Below the pieces are notes generated by a model that was not told where the DNA came from, did no database searches, and was given only the letters and a program-made list of their open reading frames with translations. The translations under genes were made by a program, and so were the position numbers. DNA of 22,616 nt. It comes from an uncultured Atopobium sp. (GTDB lineage: Bacteria; Actinomycetota; Coriobacteriia; Coriobacteriales; Atopobiaceae). Location: contig CALIAZ010000026.1 of assembly GCA_938045565.1 (NCBI GenBank), forward strand, positions 1 to 22,616, written 5' to 3'. Position 1 is the stretch's first letter. Every line of letters starts with the position of its first letter. Below are positions 14,239 to 20,818 of the stretch, piece by piece.

Positions 14239-15078
14239 ATGAATCCCACGTTTCGCCTACATATTCTTGCTAGCGGATCAAAAGGTAATTGCAGTCTGCT
14301 AGAAACGCCTGATGGTCTCATTATGATTGATTGCGGAATCTCTAGAAAAGAAATTCTGCGTCGGTCTAAAGAGCTGAACGTTAATCTCTCTGAGCTTGTA
14401 GCCATCTTTATTACCCACGAGCACACCGACCACGTCGCGGGTCTTTCGGTAGTAAGTAAAACTTTTGATGTTCCCGTGTTTGCTACAACAGGAACTGCTG
14501 CCGTACTTTCAAGAAAGCCCTGTTCAAATGTTACCTTTACCCTTATTGATCAGACGGGTTCTGTTCATATTGATGCAGCGCCAGACATTGAGGTAAGCAC
14601 TTTCCCCACCTCTCACGATGTTTGCGAACCTATGGGCATGCGCTTTGATTATCTTGCTGGTCCCGATAAACGCATCGTGGACTCCGTGGGTTATTGCACC
14701 GACACGGGTATTTTGACGCCCAAGGCTCTCGAATGCCTTTCTGACGTGCGTATTCTTGCTATCGAGTCCAACCATGATGAGCACATGCTGCTCACGGGAC
14801 CCTATCCGTACATGCTCAAGCAACGTGTCCACGGAGACTCCGGCCACCTATCAAACAAGTACACCGCGCAGGCGTTGCCGCAGCTTGTTGGACCAAATAC
14901 ACGCTGCGTGGTTGGCATGCATCTCTCTCACGAGAATAACCGTCCAAGCATCGCAGTTAGAACGCTTGCTGAAGCGGTTGGCGCACAACCTCTCAACGAT
15001 GCGTTTACCGAGGCGCAAACCCCCGACGGCTCTCTTGCCATTTGCGTGGCAAGTCAGGATTGGCCGATGTCGCTATAA
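14239..15078 (+). CDS. WalJ/YycJ-type metallo-beta-lactamase-fold hydrolase
   Basis: Metallo-beta-lactamase-fold protein of 279 residues resembling YycJ/WalJ, a putative nuclease associated elsewhere with the WalRK regulon and DNA repair. It opens LHILASGSKGNCSLLE, a family signature, and has the zinc motif THEHTDH (59-65), TSHD and IESNHDEHML, then GDSGHLSNKYTAQAL and VVGMHLSHENNRPSIA near the C-terminus. I chose ATG at 14239 because the family begins there. The longer reading from 14155 adds a Cys/Tyr-rich leader overlapping tilS. The ribosome-binding site (AGAAAG) is weak. walRK genes are not in the window. Confidence 0.88.
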   Translation: MNPTFRLHILASGSKGNCSLLETPDGLIMIDCGISRKEILRRSKELNVNLSELVAIFITHEHTDHVAGLSVVSKTFDVPVFATTGTAAVLSRKPCSNVTFTLIDQTGSVHIDAAPDIEVSTFPTSHDVCEPMGMRFDYLAGPDKRIVDSVGYCTDTGILTPKALECLSDVRILAIESNHDEHMLLTGPYPYMLKQRVHGDSGHLSNKYTAQALPQLVGPNTRCVVGMHLSHENNRPSIAVRTLAEAVGAQPLNDAFTEAQTPDGSLAICVASQDWPMSL

Positions 15079-15156
15079 GCTGCGCGTTTGCGTGCAGCCC
15101 CGCGTCAAGCGCTCCGGACTCCGCACCCCAACAGCGCATCCCAAGCTCGCGACAAC

Positions 15157-15197
15157 AAAAAGCGAGAAAACCTTGGAACTCCAAGATCTTCTCGCTA
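15157..15197 (-). terminator. terminator built from inverted motif copies, downstream of hsp20
   Basis: On the minus strand AGCGAGAA and TTCTCGCT form the outer stem and CTTGG/CCAAG the inner stem; TTTTTGTTG follows. The shape is that of an intrinsic terminator, 150 nt beyond the hsp20 stop and opposite the convergent WalJ-type gene. The outer arms are the dispersed motif with one changed base. Confidence 0.6.
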
Positions 15198-15225
15198 TGC
15201 GAGGTGTCTGTAATCGGGCATTGAA

Positions 15226-15290
15226 CAGGCACGTCTAGCCGTACGCCCGGCTGCAGCTATACGTGCCTGGCAGGTCAACTACCAGGCACC
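15226..15290. repeat. overlapping inverted repeats with competing pairings
   Basis: CAGGCACGT (15226-15234) pairs perfectly with ACGTGCCTG (15261-15269). GTGCCTGG (15263-15270) also pairs with CCAGGCAC (15282-15289), so the two hairpins exclude each other. The stretch lies just downstream of hsp20 on the minus strand. Function unknown. Confidence 0.45.
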
Positions 15291-15347
15291 TTACTGCTTG
15301 AGTAGCAGCTTGACTGACCGCCAAAGCCGCCGCTCAGAGCACTAGTG

Positions 15348-15782
15348 TTAGTCGATTGCAATCTTTGTGACGCTAGCCTGCTGATCCTGCTTTGGAACAG
15401 TAATGGTCAGGATGCCGCCATCAAGCTTTGCAGTTAGACCCTCTCGAGCTGCATCCTTCAGATACACGCCACGAGTTGCCTGCCACTCAGAAGACTCTTT
15501 GTGCAGGTAGTTCTTGGCCTTCTCCTCCTCGGACTCCTTGCGAGTAGCGGTGATTGAAAGCCTGCCCTCATTGAGCTCAACGTCGATGTTCTCCTTAGAA
15601 ACGCCAGGAAGCTCGGCCGTTACCACGTATGACTGGCCCGCATCCTCAACGTTCATAACAAAAGCGTCGGACGAGACGGAAGACAGGGCGGAATAAGGTG
15701 CGTCAAAGAAAGAATCAAATGAACCAAATGGCCACGTACTCAGATTCCTTGCGATACGATCATAGGGAACTACATTCTTCAT
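15348..15782 (-). CDS. small heat-shock protein (Hsp20/alpha-crystallin family)
   Basis: ATP-independent holdase chaperone of 144 residues. It has a short N-terminal arm (MKNVVPYDRIARNLSTWPFGSFDSFF), an alpha-crystallin domain with AELPGVSKENIDVELNEGRLSITA, and the conserved LDGGILTITVPK near the end. ATG at 15782 has AAGGAG 8 nt upstream; the upstream ATGs at 15836/15833 lack one. A TTAGAA-16-TATAAA promoter with an overlapping quasi-palindrome precedes it. No CIRCE or HAIR element was found. Confidence 0.93.
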   Translation of the reverse strand: MKNVVPYDRIARNLSTWPFGSFDSFFDAPYSALSSVSSDAFVMNVEDAGQSYVVTAELPGVSKENIDVELNEGRLSITATRKESEEEKAKNYLHKESSEWQATRGVYLKDAAREGLTAKLDGGILTITVPKQDQQASVTKIAID

Positions 15783-15859
15783 AGTAACCACTCCTTTACT
15801 GGTAGATGCCGTTATTGGCACTTCGTTGTTCATCATCTGTTGTACCCTGCTTACGCAAA

Positions 15860-15902
15860 TTTATACAACTTTTTATAAAATTTCTAAGTCTTAACGACTA
15901 AG
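15860..15902 (-). promoter_or_regulatory. candidate hsp20 promoter with overlapping quasi-palindrome
   Basis: On the minus strand TTAGAA (15887-15882) and TATAAA (15865-15860) are 16 bp apart in a very AT-rich stretch. A quasi-palindrome CTAAGTC-ttaac-GACTAAG (15884-15902, 6 of 7 pairs) overlaps the -35 and could be a repressor site. It does not match CIRCE (TTAGCACTC) or HAIR (CTTGAGT) sequences. Confidence 0.4.
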
Positions 15903-16068
15903 ATTACCCTGCGAATATGTACCACGTAGATGCGCGGACCGACACGCGAGCCGTCACGCACTCAATCTGCGACCACTCAAATATCCAAGCAAAACTGTGC
16001 AGGATTGTGCGCGCTGCGGTATCATGTTTTATATCAATGTTTTGCGAGACTACGACAAAAGGACCATC

Positions 16069-16632
16069 GTGGACACCTCGAACAACCTTGAAAATAACGT
16101 TTCACCTGCGGATCAGGACCCTCGTACTGACGCTCAGCAGGAGTTTGAATACGCTGAATCTTTTGAGCAGGAAGCCCAGCCAGCTGACGACGCCAAGCTT
16201 CACGCAACTGGTGCACAACACTTCTCGTCATCTGAGATTTCTGAGCATGCGGCCGAAGACGCTGCAAAGCAGCCGTACGTTCGCCAGCATCGCTATCACA
16301 AAACAGTGGAGCCTATCAGCGATTTTACGATGCCGGGCGAGAAACTCGAGATTCCAGAGAACCAGGCTGCTGGCTTTGAATCCAGCAAGGGTGCTTACGC
16401 GAAGAAGGGTTGGCGCAAGCCAAAGAACGAGATTGCGCACCTTCGCAAAGACGTTCACTACGGCCAATACCTGCAGGTTCCTAAGGGCCAGCGCGACATT
16501 TTTGTCAGGAAAGAGCGCCGTTCAAATGCAGGCTCGCTGATTGCCGCCATCATCGTTTTGGCCATCATTGCCGCAGTTTTCTATTTCCTCTGGACCTGGA
16601 TGTCCACCAACTGGGGCGTTGCGATTCGCTAA
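16069..16632 (+). CDS. hypothetical protein with C-terminal membrane anchor
   Basis: Family not recognised. I prefer the GTG start at 16069, with AAAGGA 5 nt upstream, giving 187 residues. A GTG reading from 15997 would add a Cys-containing leader without a ribosome-binding site. The first ~75 residues are acidic and Gln/Glu/Ala-rich, probably disordered. The middle is basic (QHRYHKTVE, KKGWRKPKNE, VRKERRS). Residues about 160-180 form one hydrophobic segment (SLIAAIIVLAIIAAVFYFLW). Only a few residues follow it, so it is tail-anchored with a cytoplasmic N-domain. GGCGAGAA encodes part of PGEK (16336). It is followed by a repeat array and a bidirectional terminator. Confidence 0.7.
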   Translation: MDTSNNLENNVSPADQDPRTDAQQEFEYAESFEQEAQPADDAKLHATGAQHFSSSEISEHAAEDAAKQPYVRQHRYHKTVEPISDFTMPGEKLEIPENQAAGFESSKGAYAKKGWRKPKNEIAHLRKDVHYGQYLQVPKGQRDIFVRKERRSNAGSLIAAIIVLAIIAAVFYFLWTWMSTNWGVAIR

Positions 16633-16716
16633 ACAGCAAAGCCGCGCGGTGCTCCAGCGGTAGCTGTAAAGTTGCGGGGTCGCGCGGTTCGTCGGCAGCT
16701 GAGCCGCCCAGTGCGC

Positions 16717-16835
16717 GCCTGATTTCTGCAAAGAATCTGTATCTTTTGCCTGAAAATGTAAAAGAATCAGTGGATTTTGCCTGATTTCATCAAAGAATCT
16801 GTGTCCTAAACACAGATTCTTTGCACTTTTCAGGC
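16717..16835. repeat. 31-bp tandem repeat (3 copies) plus one inverted copy
   Basis: Units start with GCCTGA at 16717, 16748 and 16779, exactly 31 bp apart. Each has an AAAGAATC core at the same offset and a T-rich or AT-rich end; the middle bases differ between units. Directly after unit 3 comes an inverted copy (16810-16835, reverse complement GCCTGAAAAGTGCAAAGAAT...). Units 3 and 4 therefore form a perfect 14-bp stem, CAAAGAATCTGTGT/ACACAGATTCTTTG, with loop CCTAA. Confidence 0.8.
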
Positions 16836-16868
16836 TCACAACCATGGACTAACCATTGGACTGCACAC

Positions 16869-16906
16869 AAAAAAACCGCTGATACGTCATGTACCAGCGG
16901 TTTTTA
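16869..16906. terminator. bidirectional rho-independent terminator
   Basis: CCGCTG/CAGCGG plus inner TAC/GTA form the stem. It has TTTTTATTT on the plus strand and TTTTTTTGTG on the minus strand. It can end transcription of the hypothetical gene (plus) and of the clpB unit (minus). Confidence 0.88.
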
Positions 16907-16970
16907 TTTGTAGAGCTTAGCGTGTGGCGAGAAGCCCACGCGCTCGCGTCCGTGTGACGAGAAACCCCGT

Positions 16971-17270
16971 CTAGCTCCAGGGATCGCGCTCAAAGAGCGG
17001 CTCGCTCACGGGACGACGATCGGAGTACGGGTCATAGCCATCATCGTCCTCGTTTTCCGCACGTACGAACTCCGGGTCAACAACCTGCGCTTTCTTGGAA
17101 TCGGTGTCCTTGCGCGCCGCGACCTTGGCTGCGACCTGCACCGCGACCTGTGCTGCGACCTGCGGGTCTACCGTCGTTGCGGGCACTGCACCCCGCGGCG
17201 CGGCCGTCGCGGCAGCTTGCGCCGCGGCCTTTGGCGTTTGCTTCACTGGCTTGCCAGCCTCGTCACACAT
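16971..17270 (-). CDS. small Ala/Val-repeat hypothetical protein downstream of clpB
   Basis: No family recognised. ATG at 17270 (TGAGG 6 nt upstream) gives 99 residues; a GTG at 17282, directly after the clpB TAA, would give 103. The N-terminal half is Ala-rich and contains four tandem VA(A/V)(Q/K) units encoded by 12-bp repeats (17119-17166). The C-terminal half is strongly acidic (AENEDDDGYDPYSDRRPVSEP). It is probably disordered or a helix with an acidic tail. It is co-transcribed with clpB and followed by the terminator at 16869-16906. Whether it assists ClpB is unknown. Confidence 0.6.
   Translation of the reverse strand: MCDEAGKPVKQTPKAAAQAAATAAPRGAVPATTVDPQVAAQVAVQVAAKVAARKDTDSKKAQVVDPEFVRAENEDDDGYDPYSDRRPVSEPLFERDPWS
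17119..17166. repeat. 4 x 12-bp coding tandem repeat
   Basis: On the plus strand GCGACCTTGGCT, GCGACCTGCACC, GCGACCTGTGCT and GCGACCTGCGGG follow without gaps. On the coding strand they encode repeated VAA(Q/K)/VAVQ tetrapeptides, so copy number can change without a frameshift. Confidence 0.75.
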
Positions 17271-17282
17271 GCGCAGCCTCAC

Positions 17283-19865
17283 TTACTTCTTGCGAGCAAT
17301 CAAGTTGCCGTTCTCGTCAGTATCAACCAGAACAGTATCGCCCTCATGCAGCTCACCTGCAATAATCAAGTTTGCTACCTGGTCAACAACGCGACGCTGA
17401 ATCAGTCGCTTCAGAGGACGAGCACCATAAACAGGATCCAAACCATCAAGAGCCAACGACTGCTTTGCAGCCTCAGAAAGCTCCAGCGTCATGCGCTCGT
17501 TAGCAAGTCTGCTACGAACATCCTTGAGCTGAATATCAACGATGCGCTCAATATCTTCAAGACCCAGAGGCTGGAAGACAACCACGTCGTCGATACGGTT
17601 CAAGAACTCAGGGCGGAAGGAGCTACGCAGCGCCTCCATAACCTGCTTTCTGGACTCTTCGGTAAGGCCCTCTTCGCCAGCACCAGCAATGAACTGCGAA
17701 CCAACGTTACTGGTCATGATAATGATGGTGTTCTTGAAGCTCACTACCCTACCTTGACCGTCCGTCAGGCGACCGTCGTCCAGTACCTGCAGCAAGATGT
17801 TGAAGACGTCAGGATGAGCCTTCTCCATCTCGTCCAGCAAGATGACAGAGTATGGATGCCTACGAACTGCCTCGGTGAGCTGGCCACCCTCGTCATAGCC
17901 CACGTATCCTGGAGGTGCGCCAATGAGTCGCTGGACCGAGAACTTCTCCATGTACTCAGACATATCAATGCGGATCAGAGAGCGCTCGTCGTCAAACAGC
18001 AGCTCTGCCAGCGCCTTTGCCAGCTCGGTCTTACCCACGCCAGTTGGGCCCAGGAAGAAGAAGCTGCCCAGAGGCTTGTTTGGATCTGCCAGACCCGCGC
18101 GAGAGCGACGGACTGCTGCAGCAACTGCGGAAACAGCATCGTCCTGGCCAATGACACGCAGGTGGAGCTGGTCCTCAAGATTCTTAAGCTTATCCATCTC
18201 ACCCTGCATCATCTTGGACACAGGCACGCCGGTCCACGAAGAAACTACCTCAGCAATCTCGTCCGTGGTGACCTCTTCCTTGAGGATTCCGCCGTCTTCC
18301 TGCTTGGCGATAAGGGCCTTTTCTGCCTCATCGTATTTACGCTCAAGCTCTGGGATGGTGCTGTAACGAAGCTCAGATGCCTGCGCCAAATTACCTTCTC
18401 GGGTCACGCGCTCCATCTGCGTCTTTGCGTCCTCAATCTGAGACTTCAAGTCCTGTACCAGGTCAATTGCGCCGCGCTCGTTCTGCCAGTTGGCCTTCAT
18501 GCCATCAAGCTTCTCCTGCGTAGTAGCAATCTCTGCGCGAAGGTTCTCCAGGCGTTCCTTAGAAGCAGCGTCCTCCTCCTTCATCAGAGCCTGCTCCTCA
18601 ATCTGCATCTGAGTAAGCTGACGATCAACCGCATCAATCTCTGCTGGCATAGAATCAAGCTCCATGCGAAGTCTTGACGCCGCCTCATCTACCAGGTCAA
18701 TTGCCTTATCTGGCAAGAATCGGTCAGAAATGTAGCGGTTAGAGAGGTCTGCTGCTGCAACCAAAGCGGAGTCCGTAATACGAACGCGGTGGTGCTGCTC
18801 GTACTTCTCCTTAAGGCCACGCAGGATAGAGATGGTGTCCTCAACAGTAGGCTCGGAGACAAGCACGGTCTGGAAACGACGTGCAAGAGCAGCGTCCTTC
18901 TCGATGTACTTGCGGTATTCATCCAGCGTAGTGGCGCCAATTGCGCGGAGCTCGCCACGGGCAAGTGCTGGCTTCAAGATATTGCCAGCATCCATGGAGC
19001 CCTCGGAAGCGCCGGCGCCCACGATGGTGTGGAGCTCGTCGATGAAGAGGATAATCTGGCCGTTAGACTTGGCCACCTCTTTTACCACGCTCTTCAAGCG
19101 GTCCTCAAACTCACCACGGTACTTTGCGCCTGCTACCAGGGCGGACATATCAAGTTCAACAAGCTCTTTGTCGCGCAGAGTGCTTGGAACGTCGCCAGAA
19201 ACAATGCGCTCTGCCAGGCCTTCTACGATTGCGGTCTTACCAACACCAGGCTCGCCGATAAGAACAGGGTTGTTCTTGGTGCGGCGACTCAAAACCTGAA
19301 TGGTACGACGAATCTCTTCGACACGGCCAATAACTGGATCAAGCTTTCCCTGACGAGCAAGGTCGGTCACGTTACGACCGTACTGCTCCAAGGCCTCAAA
19401 CTGCGGCTTTGCATCCTGAGAGGTTACGCGCTCATCACCACGAAGCTCGTTGTAGACCTCTTCCACACGCTTAGCGGTAACGCCAGCGTCGCGAAGAATC
19501 CTGCCTGCGTCAGTGTTATCGTTTGCCAGCGCAGTGAGCAGGTGCTCAGAGGTAACGTAGGAATCTCCCAGCTTGGTGGCAAGCTTCTCAGCCTCGTTGA
19601 TAACCTTGAGAAGGTCGTTGCCAATGCCAATCTGTGCTCCACTTACCTTTGGAGCCTTTGAGATTGCCTGGTCTACCTGCGTAGCAATAGTGTCAGGGTC
19701 TGCGCCAATCTTCTCCAAGATAGAACGCAGGTTGCGCTCGTTGCTGTCCAGCAGCGCCTTTAGCAGGTGCGTTGGTGCAACCTCGGAAGCCTCTACATCG
19801 CCAGCAATACCAAGAGCTGCCTGCAGTGCTTCCTGGGCGGTTACAGCCCATTTATCTAGTCTCAT
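17283..19865 (-). CDS. clpB: ATP-dependent disaggregase chaperone ClpB
   Basis: Hexameric AAA+ disaggregase that works with DnaK. The 860-residue length is normal. It has the Clp N-domain (1-145), NBD1 with Walker A GEPGVGKT (204-211) and Walker B IILFIDE (271-277), the coiled-coil M-domain (about 405-525), and NBD2 with Walker A GPTGVGKT (606-613), LIGAPPGYVGYDEGG and Walker B VILLDE (674-679). The ATG has AGGAGG 8 nt upstream. A terminator-shaped hairpin lies just before the ribosome-binding site, and a small repeat protein follows immediately. No CIRCE, HAIR or CtsR site was recognised. DnaK, DnaJ and GrpE are not in the window. Confidence 0.97.
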   Translation of the reverse strand: MRLDKWAVTAQEALQAALGIAGDVEASEVAPTHLLKALLDSNERNLRSILEKIGADPDTIATQVDQAISKAPKVSGAQIGIGNDLLKVINEAEKLATKLGDSYVTSEHLLTALANDNTDAGRILRDAGVTAKRVEEVYNELRGDERVTSQDAKPQFEALEQYGRNVTDLARQGKLDPVIGRVEEIRRTIQVLSRRTKNNPVLIGEPGVGKTAIVEGLAERIVSGDVPSTLRDKELVELDMSALVAGAKYRGEFEDRLKSVVKEVAKSNGQIILFIDELHTIVGAGASEGSMDAGNILKPALARGELRAIGATTLDEYRKYIEKDAALARRFQTVLVSEPTVEDTISILRGLKEKYEQHHRVRITDSALVAAADLSNRYISDRFLPDKAIDLVDEAASRLRMELDSMPAEIDAVDRQLTQMQIEEQALMKEEDAASKERLENLRAEIATTQEKLDGMKANWQNERGAIDLVQDLKSQIEDAKTQMERVTREGNLAQASELRYSTIPELERKYDEAEKALIAKQEDGGILKEEVTTDEIAEVVSSWTGVPVSKMMQGEMDKLKNLEDQLHLRVIGQDDAVSAVAAAVRRSRAGLADPNKPLGSFFFLGPTGVGKTELAKALAELLFDDERSLIRIDMSEYMEKFSVQRLIGAPPGYVGYDEGGQLTEAVRRHPYSVILLDEMEKAHPDVFNILLQVLDDGRLTDGQGRVVSFKNTIIIMTSNVGSQFIAGAGEEGLTEESRKQVMEALRSSFRPEFLNRIDDVVVFQPLGLEDIERIVDIQLKDVRSRLANERMTLELSEAAKQSLALDGLDPVYGARPLKRLIQRRVVDQVANLIIAGELHEGDTVLVDTDENGNLIARKK

Positions 19866-19880
19866 AAAATCACCCTCCTA

Positions 19881-19948
19881 CCCCAAACAAAAATCGTGCC
19901 GGGGACTGAATCTTCATCGGATTCTATATACCCCCAAGCACGACTTTT
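19881..19948 (-). terminator. strong terminator-like hairpin between PIN toxin and clpB
   Basis: On the minus strand the layered stem is AAAA/TTTT, TCGTGC/GCACGA, CCCC/GGGG and GAATC/GATTC, followed by TTTTTGTTT. It starts about 86 nt after the toxin stop and ends about 10 nt before the clpB ribosome-binding site. It most simply ends the toxin-antitoxin transcript. A possible clpB promoter (TTAAAA-16-TATAGA) overlaps it, so it may also act as a clpB leader structure. Confidence 0.75.
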
Positions 19949-20034
19949 AATACATATCTAAGTGTGTTTGTAGTAGATTTTCTTATCGCGTTGTACTGAG
20001 CTTTTTCGCAGCCCAATCCCGCACCTTATAGCTT

Positions 20035-20487
20035 CTAAAATTCTGCCTCTTCATAGACCAGATTTTGTTCAGCTTCTATTGTCGAGAAAAACTTGGCAGG
20101 TGTAAGCACTGGTATATCAGAGCGAGTAAAATCTGCCACATTTTTTGTGACGATATAATCTGCCTTTATCTTTTTAGCAGCGCGCCAAATAAGACAGTCT
20201 TCAACGTCTTCCCACTGCTCCGACAATGCATACGAAATGTCTGCGCCATCAATAGAACATACATTAAGCAGCGGAAACACCTCTTTTAGGATTTCTTGCA
20301 TGCGATCAGAGCCATGTGCCTTAGCGCCCACATAGTAGAGATCTATGTATGACTGAGCCGCAATCCACAGCTCGACATCTCTGAACTGCTTCATTATGAA
20401 AAGCTTTTTTGCATCAGCAACAAACTGCTCTCTGCACAAAAAGACGTCCAACAAAACGTTAGTGTCAATCAAGAGCTTCATAGTCAT
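20035..20487 (-). CDS. PIN-domain toxin (VapC-like ribonuclease)
   Basis: Putative toxin of a type II toxin-antitoxin pair, with a PIN-fold Mg-dependent RNase. With ATG at 20487 (GGAGG 4 nt upstream) it has 150 residues. The acidic active-site pattern is present: LLIDTNVLLD (first Asp at residue 8), a central acidic region, and EDVEDCLIWRAAKKIKADYIVTKNVADF with the later Asp residues. The longer reading from 20577 uses a different frame from the antitoxin tail over a region that is better read as antitoxin. It lies directly downstream of the RelB/DinJ-like gene and overlaps its restored frame by 23 nt. Confidence 0.88.
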   Translation of the reverse strand: MTMKLLIDTNVLLDVFLCREQFVADAKKLFIMKQFRDVELWIAAQSYIDLYYVGAKAHGSDRMQEILKEVFPLLNVCSIDGADISYALSEQWEDVEDCLIWRAAKKIKADYIVTKNVADFTRSDIPVLTPAKFFSTIEAEQNLVYEEAEF

Positions 20488-20590
20488 TTGACCTCCACTC
20501 GCTGATTGCCTCTTTGTAGGAACTGTCTCCCAAATCATTCCAGAACAACGCCGGCGCGGGAACAGAAATCTTCCCAAAGAGTGCCGAGAG
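20465..20590 (-). other. in-frame continuation of the antitoxin beyond a TAG codon
   Basis: Directly after the antitoxin TAG (20593-20591) the same frame stays open for 41 codons to a TGA at 20467-20465. It encodes LSALFGKISV...PALFWNDLGD...EWRSNDYEALD. Its composition and ending look like the toxin-binding tail of an antitoxin, and it overlaps the toxin start as in intact pairs. It has no start codon with a ribosome-binding site of its own. Confidence 0.7.
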
Positions 20591-20806
20591 CTACTCTTTC
20601 TCCTTCTCGCTCAATTGGCGAGAAGACCCTCTAGCAGACAGCTTTGGCGCAGCACTCTCATGAGCATCGGGAAGCTTGCCTGTTACCAGCACATATTCAA
20701 AAGCAGCATTAATCAGTTTGGTGGTGTTTGATCCGAGCGCTTCAAGAACCTCGGAAACCTGATTTTTTACTTCGACAGGAACACGGGCGGTTACAATACT
20801 GTCCAT
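20591..20806 (-). CDS. RelB/DinJ-like antitoxin, shortened by an in-frame stop
   Basis: Ribbon-helix-helix antitoxin of the RelB/DinJ type. MDSIVTARVPVEVKNQVSEV resembles the RelB beta-strand and first helix, and LGSNTTKLINAAFEYVLVTGKLP the second helix and its end. AAAGGAGG precedes the ATG. The product is 71 residues, but the frame continues past TAG for 41 codons, so the gene is either truncated or read through. The last codons contain an inverted motif pair (TTCTCGC/GCGAGAA at 20604-20624). It should normally neutralise the PIN toxin and repress the operon. Confidence 0.8.
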   Translation of the reverse strand: MDSIVTARVPVEVKNQVSEVLEALGSNTTKLINAAFEYVLVTGKLPDAHESAAPKLSARGSSRQLSEKEKE

Positions 20807-20818
20807 ACCCCCTCCTTT

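Larger units (their letters stand above)
16633..16970. other. 338-bp repeat-rich gap between convergent genes
   Basis: No gene is supported here. The stretch contains a GC-rich leader after the hypothetical gene, a 31-bp tandem array with an inverted fourth copy (16717-16835), a bidirectional terminator (16869-16906), and two direct copies of GTGTGRCGAGAARCCC (16922-16937 and 16952-16967). The first of these carries a perfect GGCGAGAA. Confidence 0.65.

Noticed and set aside
15784..15910. CIRCE or HAIR heat-shock operator upstream of hsp20
   Set aside because: The palindrome there (CTAAGTC/GACTAAG) matches neither TTAGCACTC-N9-GAGTGCTAA nor CTTGAGT-N7-ACTCAAG.
16717..16835. CRISPR array
   Set aside because: The 31-bp units are contiguous with no unique spacers, the units differ internally, and no cas genes are in the window.
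17217..18677. 486-codon open frame on the plus strand opposite clpB
   Set aside because: It is antisense to a perfectly conserved ClpB, has no recognisable domains, and its Leu/Arg/His-rich composition is the usual shadow of a GC-biased gene.
20488..20577. Longer PIN toxin starting at 20577
   Set aside because: The added residues overlap the antitoxin tail in another frame and have no ribosome-binding site, whereas 20487 has GGAGG.
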